In this document: positions 22,621 through 33,658 of the stretch, piece after piece
Layout of the letters: each line of letters begins with the position of its first letter
How positions within the stretch are numbered: position 1 is the first letter of the stretch
Source of the DNA: Hypericum androsaemum
Taxonomy: Eukaryota > Streptophyta > Magnoliopsida > Malpighiales > Hypericaceae
Direction of reading: 5' to 3'
Assembly: GCA_963995505.1 (NCBI GenBank)
Contig: OZ023181.1
Coordinates: 15,248,221 to 15,312,220 of the forward strand
Length of the DNA stretch: 64,000 nt
Position numbers and translations under genes: made by a program
Notes under the pieces: model-generated
Told to the model about the DNA's origin: nothing
What the model saw: the letters and a program-made list of their open reading frames with translations, nothing else
The model's database searches: none

Positions 22621-23502
22621 ACCAGTGATTTTTGCTAGACTAGTGGATTTTCTCTTTTGTTTTTTAAGGTTAATTTTATTTTTAAACAAATTTTAGACCG
22701 AATTGTCACGTGCACAAAAAAAAGAGTTATACTAAATGTCTAATTATGTATTAAAATTATCAAATACTTGACAAGATAACTAGAACAAATAGTTATATTT
22801 ATGTTATGTTTTTCTAAATTTGTCCAAAAGAACTACCAATCACACCCTTACAAAGTAGAGATAATCTCTCCTTTCTCTAAATGACTCCATGAACAAGATC
22901 ATGTCTTGGTTCTTACTCTCCATAGATAAATTCATCGAGATTGGTTTCATTGGTATGACAGAGGATGGAATGCACCACAAATTTTTGACCCCTCGTCAAA
23001 TATCATCCGATTTCGGTATAATCATATATCTCACATCACCGTTGACAATATTTCTCTTCTTTTCTAGTTAAAATAATATTTACTATATTTTACGTGCCCA
23101 CGGGTAACAAACTCGATGTGTATTTCATAATTATTATAATTGGTCGTATTGTAATTTTATATTTTCTGCGTAGCTTTATTGTAAAATTAATTGAATGAAA
23201 TTATATTCTTAAAAATACTAAAACTAGAATTTTTAAAAAGTTTTACTCACGAGTTTTTTTTTTCAGAGGAAAACTCGCGAGTTGATAGACGTTTAAAAGT
23301 AGAACTCTCGAATCTCGAACCATCAACAGATAAGTTACACTTACAGCGCATGCAAAAACAATTCCTTGCCAAAAGTCACTACCACATACATATATAAATG
23401 GGAAAAGTTCATTTTTAGTCCTTCTGCTTTCACCAATTTTGCGACATGATTCTGAGGTCCTAAAACGACTTTTTTGGTACTTGTGGTTTCAGTCTCACCC
23501 TT

Positions 23503-24900
23503 TTTCTGGGGGATCGAATGGACTACCTCCCAAAGGGTAACTATGTTGTCTGACATGTAGCAGCCTGGGACAAAGCTGGACTGCGTCAGACTGACCATTG
23601 ATTAAGGAGTGGCTTAAGCCTGCTAGCTAAAATATTGGTAATGATCTTATAAAGAATACTATAGAGACTAATGGGCATAAACTGGGATAAGAGTGATCAA
23701 GGTGGTGTTTAGGTGTGGGGGGAGACGACCACTATGGAAGAACTCCTGAACCTGAGCACAAACCAAATCCCCAACGACCTCCTAACACCTCTGGAAGAAG
23801 ACTGCATGGTAACCATATTCACCAGGGGCTTTATAGGAACCCATCTCGAATAAGCCATCACGGATCTCAGCACTGGACACTGGATTGCACAAGCTAGAAA
23901 AGAGACTGTTCCATAGGTCAAGAAAACCATTTCAGAACAGGAAGGGCAGTCTGGACGGATCCTCCTCAGAGTACAGATGCCAGAAATGATCGAGAGTCAG
24001 CAAGCAGAGGGATGATCCCAGAGCCACTCACCATCCAGAGAGAGGAGGCAACACACACGGTTCCCATACCGTCGAACAATGGTCGAGGTATTGAAGAAGC
24101 AAGTGTTACGATCTCCATCAGCAATATACTATTCCTCAGATTTTTGCATCCAAAGAAGTGCCTCCTGATCGAGGATACCCTCCAACTCTAGACGTAGCTT
24201 GTCCTCTAGCTGGAGGAGACCACGAATAATACCAGCCTCTAGAGATCTCTGAACACCCCCAAGTCTAGCAATGCATCTATTCTTACACCGTAGGATATTC
24301 CCAAAGTTTTCCTAGTTCCACTCACAAAGCGCCGGAGTGAGGGATTATAGTGCACTACTTACCGGGGAGGGGTTTGGCCACTTGGTACTGAGGAAAGGCA
24401 TGAAGTCAGAGTGAAACAGCCAGGCAGTTTGGAAGCAGAATGGCCTCCCCCTCCTACTCCCCCCCACCCCCCAAAACTTGGCCAGAGCACAAGAAGGATC
24501 GGGTTGTGGTCAGAAGCCACCTGCGGCAGGTGTCTGACTACCGCCTCTGGCCAGTCAAGTCACCAATCCCCATTGCACAAGACACGGTCAAGGCACTTAT
24601 AGATCAGGGTGGAGCTCTCTATGCCATGGGCCCAAGTGAACCTTGGCCCCATAAACCCAATGTCAATGAGGGCTAAGGTGTCAATATGCTCTGCAAAGGG
24701 CCTATCCTAGTCTGAGAGAGTGCCCGAGCCCCCTGCCTTTCATCCAATGATCGACTATCGTTAAAGTCGCCTCCAAGAATCCAAGGACCATCAATGGTGG
24801 CACTGAGGGCAACAAGCCGATCCCACATACCTTACCGCTCTGTGGCTTTAGGGCTAGCATAGACAGCGGTAAGCTGGAAAATATCCTGATGGTTGCTGAC
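23503..24900 (-). mobile_element. LINE fragment (endonuclease to early RT) inside the left MULE arm
   Basis: Minus-strand frames read endonuclease motifs (WILGGDFND, HIDTLALIDIGFMGPRFTW, VASDHNPIL) and then early RT motifs (PISLYSILYKIITNILASRL, SFVPGCYMSDNIV). Both the start of the endonuclease and everything after early RT are missing, and it joins the MULE arm within a T-run on both sides. It has many stops and frameshifts. Because it lacks a 3' end it is not an ordinary 5'-truncated insertion; a later deletion is likely. Confidence 0.8.
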
Positions 24901-25441
24901 ACTAGCCTGAATTTTTTGCGTCAGGATCCCGACCCAAAATCAGCTCCGAACCTAGAAAATAATGTCTTTTCGCTGCTGACTTGTCTCGCCACATTGGAAC
25001 ATTTAGGTTGGTTGGTATGCTGACCAGGCACGAAATAAAATAACCATTTTAATCACTTTTTTGAATATTTTTCAAAAACTCTTTTAAATAACCAAAAAAA
25101 TACCCATTTACAAACCATAACCTCACTTTCAACACTGCATCCACACTCCTCCACCCTCTTTCTCTTGTCTCCCCCTGCAATCTCACTAAGGAAGGGGCGA
25201 GCTCCACCCCCAATCCCTCTCCACCTCGTAAGCCAAGCTCAACTTTGCTCTACCTCTGCAAAGCTCGCACGTGGTCCAAGTTTAACCTAGGTTAGTTCTC
25301 CAAGGTTTAGACAACTACTCTGTCGACCTCACCAAGGTAAACAAGGCTCCACATTTAGCTCTCGAGGTTTAACAAAGAGTCAGTTCCACCTCTCAAAAGC
25401 TCGAACTCTCCTACAGCTTTATAGATTCGCAAAATCGTAAG

Positions 25442-25812
25442 ATGAAGTTTTGTGGTTGTGGTGTTAAGTCGCCTTTACAAATGGTGCGAACAACTAAAAA
25501 TGTTGGATGACGCTTCTATGGTCGTCGGCATAATGGCAAATTTAGTGAAAGATGTGTAATATTTTCATATAGGTTAATCCACCTACTTGCAAATGGGAAT
25601 CAAAATTGTTGCTATCTCTTTTGGGGTCAATTAAGCAAAAAAAGAAGCGTATATCAGATCTAGAAGATAACCTAACTAAGGTAAAAGAAGAAATGTGTAG
25701 CTTATTAGAAGCTCGGATTGTAGAAAATGACGATTTGATTATAGAAAAAGACCATTTGATTTTGAAATGGAAGAGATGTATTGTTTTGTTTATCATTGTA
25801 ACTGGTATGTGA
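25442..25812 (+). pseudogene. GRF zinc-finger protein with coiled coil and membrane tail, broken
   Basis: From the ATG at 25,442 the frame reads KFCGCGV..., then VG*RFYGRR and ERCVIFSY, matching the small plant GRF zinc finger (CGCG, GRxFYxC, kCxFFxW). A TGA replaces the arginine codon of the GRF signature, and one expected cysteine is arginine. A frame change near 25,570 is needed to reach the second part (to 25,812), which gives PPTCKWESK, a Lys/Glu-rich coiled coil (ISDLEDNLTKVKEEMCSLLE) and a hydrophobic end (CIVLFIIVTGM). That order of finger, coil and tail segment is usual for small plant GRF proteins of unknown function. It is carried by the MULE 23,400-28,242. Confidence 0.7.
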
Positions 25813-26056
25813 GTTTTCCACTTTGGATCAAATATAATTTGAATTGTATTTGATGCAAGAGATGCCAAATGAAACGTTAAAGTTCAAACTTCAACAAAGT
25901 TAACCATCCTTACAAGTTTAATCCGAAAAGGTACTATAGAATCGACATCCGACTAAGTTTAATCCTTACAAAATACGTAGATACAGTCGACATTGTATCC
26001 AACAGAGTGACCATCTTAACAATGTTCAATCACTCTACAAAATCCATAAAATAAAC

Positions 26057-26281
26057 TGTGATACCCCGTAAATGATACGTACTGTCTGAAATACCTTAAG
26101 TGATTTGATTGGTACTATCCATACCAACAAGGTGCACCTTCTTTTCTGGCACACATCTTGAGAGAACTCTAAAGTGACCTCCTGGGAAGTTTTTCGGGAT
26201 GCGTGCGAGTGAGGACAAAGTACGCTCGAAAAGACTTGTGTTGATCTGTGGAGACAGTCGGTCAGATCACGGGGCGTTACA
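26057..26281. mobile_element. Putative solo LTR, 225 bp
   Basis: It starts TGTGATACCCCGTAA and ends CGGGGCGTTACA, with TG...CA borders and the ccccg/cgggg end pattern frequent in plant LTRs. Flanking 5-mers are taaac and taaat (4 of 5). There is no internal domain. It lies between the GRF and transposase remnants of the MULE. Confidence 0.45.
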
Positions 26282-26654
26282 TAAATATTGTTCAATCAAT
26301 CTAAAGATACTACTGCCTGCACAAAAAGCTGAGATGTTGCTACTTCATATCACTGCTTAGACACACTCGATTCTTGGCTCCCCTAAGACTTCTTTGCATT
26401 TTTCAACAAGAGAAGCAAACACTGTCAATTTTTAGCATTTAGAAAAAAAAATAGTACTAATAGAGGTGATTTTGTGTGTTTTATCTTAGTAGTAGATGCG
26501 TTTCAGGAACTAGTTGAAGCTTAGCCAGATGCGTTACGGGCAGCAGATGTGTTTTGTGTAGCATATGCATTCCGGGAACTTCTTAAAGCTTGCCCGATGT
26601 GTTTCGGGTAGCAGACATATTTTTCTTTACTGCCTTCATACGTTGTCTCGATTT

Positions 26655-27583
26655 CTATGAAGTCCCCGCGGTAATTGTAGCCCTACACCTTCTTGCATTA
26701 TGCCTAGTTTTCTTGCAATTTCGGCACTTAATTTGACCTGTAGCACGAGAAATGGATTTCCCACTACGTGGTTCATCAATCACTCTTCTTCTCTCTCTTT
26801 TTTCAGCCTACCAGTAGGCTTCCTTACGTGTGGTGGAAAAACATCAGGGTGCTCAGACACTAGCCATTCATCTTTGCTCGGCAGTGGGACGATGCAATGG
26901 CTATAAACTGCCAAGTAAGTGGACCTCACATAACAACGATCAACATATACTTCAGGCTATAAGCGACAGTGATGTATGGCCGCTATTGCATGCTTGCATG
27001 GGATGCCAGTAAGTTCCCACATCCATCACATACAAGTCATTACATTGATATCGACAGTAGTTGAACTCCCGTAGCAGTCAATTTCAAACTTCTTATCACC
27101 AGCCGGAGTGGGAAAATTGTTACCTAAAGCCTTTATGTTACGGTCCAATGTCTTTTGAATATTGGGACAAAGATTACCATTATAGTTCTTTATGAATGTC
27201 TTCCTCTCGTAGGTTCTTTTCATTAGCTTCTGCCTAAACCACTCGAGCATGGACAAAATGGGCTTATTCCGTCCAGCTATAATGCAAGAGTTGAAAGACT
27301 CTCTAATGTTGTTGACGATGAGATCAGTTTTGCAGTAAGTGCTAAAGTGACTTCTCGACCAAGTTTGTGGCTCATTCCACATCAGGAAAGTAACATCAGC
27401 CTTACCTAGTCTATCAACATTGTACAAAACAGCCATCTCAATTTTTCTTCCCTCAAAATATCTCCTTCCACCATCGTCCACCCATGTTCCACCATAATGA
27501 TAAACAACCCTCAATCGCTCCTCAACCGTCGAAACCCTGAAAATTGCATGTGAGCCAGTACGAAACCCTAAAATAGGGGACAT
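26655..27583 (-). pseudogene. MuDR-type transposase, catalytic core deleted
   Basis: The ORF 27,583-27,026 starts MSPILGF and carries an N-terminal MuDR-like stretch (VYHYGGTWVDDGG...YFEG) and then passes directly to the region after the DDE domain (WSRSHFSTYCKTDLIVNNI, NSCIIAGRNKPILSMLEWFR, NLCPNIQKTLDRN). A stop, then the SWIM-like end WELTGIPCKHAIAA and a zinc knuckle CRNCKKTRHNARRC follow to 26,655. MuDR transposases are normally 600-900 residues with a DDE catalytic domain between these parts; it is absent here, so no active transposase can be made. The SWIM first-cysteine region is damaged by a TGA. It lies minus strand within the MULE at 23,400. Confidence 0.85.
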
Positions 27584-28701
27584 GCAAAATGGGAAGGAAA
27601 CCCTAGAACCTGAAAAAAAAAACCCTTAAAACCGAGCATGCCATTCAAAATTTCAAGGAGCAACAAAATCCTAGAATTGAAACAACAATGAAAACCTTAA
27701 AATCGAAAGGATGAGGGGCTCGTACCTTTGAAGTTGCTGCTTCATGAGTGCTAGAGAGGGTGACAGGACGAATGAGAGGACAGATCGGCAAAGAGTTGAG
27801 GGTGAGTCGAGGGGGAGGGGAGAGGATGCAAGGAGTCTCGAGGGGTAGAGGGCGATAGGGGGAGGAGGAAATGAGAGAGAGAATTCTCGGGGGAGAGAGA
27901 GAAGGTGAAGAGTCGGGACAAGGGTGGGGAAGGATTTTGGAAGAGATATTTTTGGTTATTTAAAAGAGAGATTTTTGAAAAAATTCAAAAATAAGTGACT
28001 TAAATGGATATTTTTTCGGGACAAGTCAGCATACCAACCGGGCAAAAGTTTCCAACGTGGCATGACACTTCAACAGCAAAACTAAGCTGTTTCTAGGTTC
28101 GGAGCTGATTTTGGCTCGGGTTGGCTTCCGAACCTCTGACGCAAAAAAAAGTGAAACCATAAGTAACAAAAAAGTTATTTTAGGACTTTAGGATTATGTC
28201 GCAAAATTTGTGAAAGTACAATGACTAAAATGAACTTTTCCTTATATAAATTGATGAAATTTCAGAATATAATTCTTGTCTGGTATAGTAATTGACGTTT
28301 ATATTTACTTCTTAAAAAAAAGCACTCCCATGTTGGCTCCAAACCACATCCATAAAAAAAACACCATTGGCAATTAGCTTTTTTAGAAGTACATTTTTAA
28401 ACTAATATTATACTTGTCAAATTGAATGGTTAAAGTTAGTCAATTTATTGCTATGCATTGTGCTTAGGTTTTTTCTTATTTGGGTAAAAATATAAAATTA
28501 TTCTCTAAATAGGTGGATAATTCGATATATTTTTAAAATAGATAATTTCAATTAAAATTTTTGCAAAGTCGACTACCTAAAGATAAGGTCAGTTTAGATA
28601 ATCACGAAAATATTATCCGAAAAAATCTATTTTTACGAATAGCATTATGCCACATGGAACTAAATAGATAGATAAGTTAAAAAAAACTTACATGGCTGAC
28701 C

Positions 28702-28747
28702 TGGCCGCGCGCGAGCATGGAGCTTGTCAGGCTCCATCGCGCGGCCA
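28702..28747. repeat. GC-rich hairpin
   Basis: The arms tggccgcgc...tggagc and ggctccatcgcgcggcca are inverted complements with a small bulge and a short loop. It is strikingly GC-rich in an AT-rich setting. No gene flanks it closely. Confidence 0.6.
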
Positions 28748-29156
28748 ATCTTCTCCTTTTCCTTTTTAATTTTTTATAATAAAAAAAATCACCCACGCGA
28801 ACAAACGCTCGCTGCTGCAGGTGGTCTAAGTGTCACGTGCAATACCGATCAGAGTTGCTGAACAAAAAATTAAAAAATAAGTAAAATGGGAAGTCAACCT
28901 CCTTTCAGGTCGACTCCACCTTATAGCCCGTCGAGTGTCTTTTTACTACAACATTTGCTTTGGTAACTATGAGAAAAATTAGAATAAAAAACGCTTAGCA
29001 CATGGATCAGATAGTAAGAGGCACTTCAAATTCGAGTTCAACGATATGAAGATGGTTGATTTAATTTTTTTTTCGTCTGGCCATTTAATAAAAATCACTA
29101 GATTAATAGTTTTTTGGTCATTTGTTTAGTTTCATTAGGTCTATTATCAAATGGTA

Positions 29157-30189
29157 TATTTTTTTTGCGAGAAAATTCTTTCTATTGAATAGAACAAAGC
29201 AGCTTACAACAAACAAGTAAGTCTTAAATAGGAACAAGGCATAAAGCTCCGTACAAGTCCAGTCCCAACAACGTAACTAAAACATTCAAAACAAGAAAGG
29301 ATTACATAAACTAATCATGCACCTTCTCAGAAGAACCATCCCTCGCAAGAGCAATTCGAATACAGTCAGGAGGCCAGGTGAAAACCAGCAATCCACGCTC
29401 CACTGGAACCCTCATCTTAGCCAACTCATGAGCAACATGATTAAGCTCCCTTGGTGCATGACCAATACGAACCTCGCAGAATTGGGAGAATAAACTCTTG
29501 CAATCTTCAAGCACTACCGTCAAGTCAATCCTATCCGTAGAAACTCTGGATAACTGCATCACCACCGGTAGACAATTAGACTCCACCTCTACCCTCTCCA
29601 ACCCCAACGACCCCGCGAACTCCAACCCCGTAACAACCGCTTGTCCCTCCAATAAAGTAGGGTATTGAAGGTTCAGAAAAACCCTCCCCACTGCCGCTGC
29701 AAAACCCCCTCATCATCTCTCACCACAACCCCAACTTGTCCACCACCCTCCGAGCAGGTACCAGCATCGACATTCACCTTGAACTACCCACTTTCGGGCA
29801 AGCGCCAACACGAATCCCTCACTGGCCTCATCCCTACTGAAGCTCCCTCCACCTCCATAAAATCCCTCCAGAAGCGAAAACCCTTTGCGAGTACATCAGA
29901 GACCACAACCTCCTCGTCTGGCATGAACACATAGGTGTTCCTGATCTTCCAAAGTGACCACAACGCTGTCACCCTCCTACTGCACTCCACAGGATCAGTG
30001 AGAGCCAATAACATTTCAACCGCAACCCGAAGTCTTGTAGGCGCGCCCCCCTGTACTTGCACATCCAAATCCTGCCAAACAGCCAAGGAAAAAGGGCAAA
30101 GGAAGAATAGGTGGAGTACAGTCTCTGATGGCCCCCGCAAAACGGACAAATATCATCAACATCAATCCCCCGTCGTACCAGATTCGCAC
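29157..30189 (-). mobile_element. 5'-truncated LINE end with exact 14-bp TSD
   Basis: The repeat attatcaaatggta is exact at 29,143-29,156 and 30,190-30,203. A T-run at the left edge marks the poly-A tail. Minus-strand reading gives a zinc-finger RVT end (DDICPFCGG, then ETVLHLFFLCPFSLAVW; 30,185-29,784) and a RNase H-like domain (EGQAVVTGLEFAGSLGLERV, VESNCLPVV, HAPRELNHVAHELA; 29,691-29,311). Frames have few breaks, so it is younger than the other LINEs here. Confidence 0.9.
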
Positions 30190-31211
30190 ATTATCAAATG
30201 GTAATTGAATATCTACCACGTCGACTAATTTATATTCGAATAATAGTATAATCTTTGAAATGAGATAATTTTTTCTAATAAATATTTTAAATTATTATAT
30301 TTTCAATATTCGAACTTGAAAATTTTAGGTAAGATAAAATAATTCACTCACTGACTCATCTAAATATTTTTTTGGTTCGTACTTATGTAATTACTACTCG
30401 GAAACTTCATTTACAGCTGGGTTAAGGTTGTTTCAAATCTTTGTCACTGTCTATCTTGTTAGTAATATCATGCTCGATCCATGCAGTGAAATGTATGCAA
30501 GGAACTCATTCCCGCGTATTGGAGTCGATATTTGATTATTTCTTGTCGAGAAGCTACTCCTCAATGCTTGGGACTCTTCGATAAAATTGCTGCTTCAAAA
30601 ATCTTATAAATATTTGTCCCGCGCATTATTGAATCCTCCGCAAGTTTTATCATTTGAAATGTCTTTTTGCAATTATAATCCGCAACTTGTTGATCAATCA
30701 ATATCAAAGGAGTTCTAACCCAACGGCATAAGGCGTTATAAATATGTAGGAATTCCAGAATTCAAACTCTAACATTATCATGGTGTAAAATTTACCTTTC
30801 AAAAAAACTTGTTGATCGCACATAGAATTAGAATCGACCTTGTACTAGATCGATTCTACTAGTTTTTTTAAAGAAATTACCTATCTTAGGAATATATCAT
30901 GTTCTCTATCTATTTTAGGAATATTCCTGAGTTTTTTTACCAAATCAGAGAAAAAAAACCCTTGTGCTGTCAGGATGTGTATGACGCACCTCATGACTTC
31001 TAACAAGTCAACCGGTAAATGGCACATAGCTGTGCTTTAGAAGAGAAAAACATGATGTGGGTGACACCCGGCAGCTTAAATTTTTATGCTCTTTTTATCT
31101 CATGTTGATGTTGTCAAGGTTTGTGAGCTAGTGGTATTTAGTTAGCAGTCAGCTGGAAAATACTACCAGGGTTAGGTCAGGTCTACGAGGCCTAAAAGTG
31201 TTGGTAATTAT

Positions 31212-32139
31212 CATGGTTTTAAAAAACGCGGTCCGACCGGTGGTTCGACTGGTTGGACCGCGAATCGGTAGCCACAGCGGGTCATTTTTGGCCTTTGAGA
31301 CGGGTGCCGTATAAATCGCTCAAAATCTGGTTGGACCGGGCGATTCATACCCTCGTCTCGACCGGCCAGAAGCGGTTTGTACGAGAACTTGAAAAAAATG
31401 GGAAAATTTTTCAGAAACCAAAAATTCACCCCCAAAATTTAGAAACCATCGACAATCTCAAGAAACCTTACATGGCCTCGAGGCCCTCAACAGTCTCCAC
31501 TCGCTGCAAACTCTTCAACATCCCCAAAATTGGGGGTAAAATATCGATTTAGGGTTTTTTTTTAAACCCCCAAATCGACAAACATGCAAAACAGGAAGTG
31601 GCCGACCTACCACAAATTGCCGACAACCACGACTCTCTTCAAGCCACCGCCGTCCACCTACGAACCTCTCCAAGCCACCACAAGTCACCCTCGCCTCACG
31701 TGAAAGAATTTGAGAGACAAAATTTGTACTAAATGAGGAATGAACTATGGCTGCATGTGATTAGTACCCTCCTTTGCTAGTTCTGGAACAAGATTTTAAG
31801 GCACTAAGAAAATAATTGGAGACAGAGAGAGTGAGAGGGTTAAGGAGAAGGAAACTTGTAGGAGTGGTGATGGTGTTTTTGGTTGAAGGAAGATTACTTT
31901 TTTTAATTGGAAGGAAGGGTTGCGGGGAGAGAGAGAGTGAGTGTGGTGGGGTAAAGTTAAAGAGATTTCTAGAGTGGTATTGCTGTTTTTTTAGGCTTGG
32001 GGGTTATATATTACTTATATATTTAAAATATTTTAAAAAAAAAACTTTGGTCCGACCGGAGGTTCGTCCGGTCGGACCATTCGACCCGGAGGACGGGAGA
32101 AATCCCGGGTCGGCCTCCGGGTCGTTTTTTAAAACCATG
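31212..32139. mobile_element. Non-autonomous hAT-type element, 928 bp
   Basis: The ends catggttttaaaaaacg and the exact inverse complement form 17-bp TIRs. The 8-bp TSD gtaattat is exact (31,204-31,211 and 32,140-32,147). Copy A has the uninterrupted ggtaattatggttcc, the empty site. The subterminal motif ggtccgaccgg recurs near both ends, as is usual for hAT transposase binding regions. The 8-bp TSD and CA..TG ends fit hAT. The overlapping ORFs inside match nothing known. Confidence 0.9.
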
Positions 32140-32871
32140 GTAATTATGATTCCGCTGTGACCTTTGCGAGGTTGTCAACAACAACTAATGTTTTCTTGCC
32201 GTACTTATAAAATGAACTAAAAAGAGAACCGTGGTTTAAAAGATATATAATAGCTCTTGTACTCAACTTGTGATAGGAATTAGACGGCAATTTAAAAAGA
32301 CAGCTCCAACAATCAGCTACATAAATACGTATATATAGCAGTATAACATGGACCCGAACTAATACGAAAGATTTGGGTCAACGTCCATCAACTTGTGCAT
32401 CTAATTGATATATTTCTAAACGTTGGATGCCTAGATCAAGTGTATAAATTTTAATGATAATTTGATTTAAATTCTATAAGCAGTGTTTAAAATTTATAAA
32501 GAACTATAAAAAATCAAACATACAAAAAAATTTATAAATATCTAAACGAGTCATTTCCACATCAAAACCGCCAACCAGTATGACTTTCGCATGTCGTAAC
32601 CAATTGAATAGCGACAATGTCGCAGTTAAGACTATGTACTTCCAATTAGACCCTACATCCTTTGAAAGAGCTAAATGATATATTGTACAATGACTTTTCA
32701 GTTTAATTAATACCAGATAACAAGCTTAATCCCAAAAAAGATGGCATCCGCATGGGTGAGGTGGTGAACCTTCGAAGCAACAATTATATCAATGACTAAT
32801 AAAATAAAGTGGACGGCACATTGGCGAGAGAACTTGGCAAAAAAAAAAGAATTTCAATATATAAAAAAATA

Positions 32872-33404
32872 TAAATTATTCTTAGGTCCTTCTAGTATGA
32901 CCAAATTTATGATTTAGCCTCTCGATTATCAAAATAGATGAGAAAGTCCCCCGTGTCTGGTTTATTATACTCTCGGATCCCTCACTGACATCAGTAACTT
33001 TTTTTTATCATTTTTGTCATTAAAATTAACTAAAATACCCTTCAAAAACACCAAAAAAACCATCCCTCTTCTTCTCCGGTCGTCCAAAAAAATCATCCCT
33101 TTTAGTTTTGTCTGACACCACCCAGAAATTCAACCTGACGTTCATAGGACCACCGTCGCCGATGGAACAGGAGGGAAAGAAGAATCAGCCAGCGACGCTA
33201 AGGAGGAAGAGGATGGTTTTGTTTGTTTAAGGGTATTTTTGTCATTTCAATGACAAAAAAGAAGAAAAAAAAGAGCGGATGATGTCAGCGAGGGACCGGA
33301 GAGTATAACAAGCAAAACACGGGAAATTTTATCATCTATTTATATAATCGAGGGGCTAAATCATAGATTTAGTCATACTAGAGAGACTACAGATGAATTT
33401 ACCC
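32872..33404. mobile_element. Palindromic MULE-like MITE, about 0.53 kb
   Basis: Two arms of about 185 bases are inverted (left: cctctcgattatcaaaatag; right, inverted: cccctcgattatataaatag), leaving a spacer of about 150 bases. The site in copy A is uninterrupted A-rich sequence, so the exact edges and TSD are blurred. No coding capacity. Confidence 0.75.
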
Positions 33405-33658
33405 AAAAAATAAATAGTACCATATCTCCATGGCAGATCCGCTATAAATAATTTATGCAATTTGCACTCTTGGGTAGACTTAATTATGGTTCGAATTATA
33501 TTAAATTCAAATTGAATTTGTTCAAATTCGAATTCATCAAAATCATAAACTGTATTTTATTCATCCAAGGACAAATCGAATACGAATTATGAACCTTCGA
33601 AGTCAAATTAATTTTTAAAATTTTAAAATTTAATAAAATATCAAAAACTTTCAATTTT

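Larger units (their letters stand above)
23400..28242. mobile_element. 4.8-kb Mutator-like element with transposase and GRF-finger remnants
   Basis: The left end gggaaaagttcatttttagtc and the inverted right end aggaaaagttcattttagtc begin TIRs of nearly 290 bases. The TSD tatataaat is exact (23,391-23,399 and 28,243-28,251), and copy A has a single tatataaat at the same place, which is the empty site. The left arm is interrupted by a LINE fragment (about 23,503-24,900). Inside are a decayed GRF zinc-finger gene (plus), a 225-bp putative solo LTR, and a MuDR-type transposase remnant (minus) lacking its catalytic core. It is therefore non-autonomous. Confidence 0.9.
28467..30961. mobile_element. 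2.5-kb TIR element in flank copy B
   Basis: The left end ggttttttcttatttgggta and the inverted right end gggttttttttctctgattt are alike over about 95 bases with gaps. The flanking 9-mers ttgtgctta and ttgtgctgt agree at the first seven bases; copy A has one ctttgtgcc at this place. It has no transposase. A GC-rich hairpin (28,702-28,747) and a minus-strand LINE (29,157-30,189) lie inside. It is probably a non-autonomous MULE. The stretches 28,750-29,140 and 30,205-30,860 hold nothing recognisable. Confidence 0.65.

Noticed and set aside
31253..32160. ORFs within the hAT-type element
   Set aside because: They overlap the TIR and subterminal repeats on both strands and resemble no transposase.
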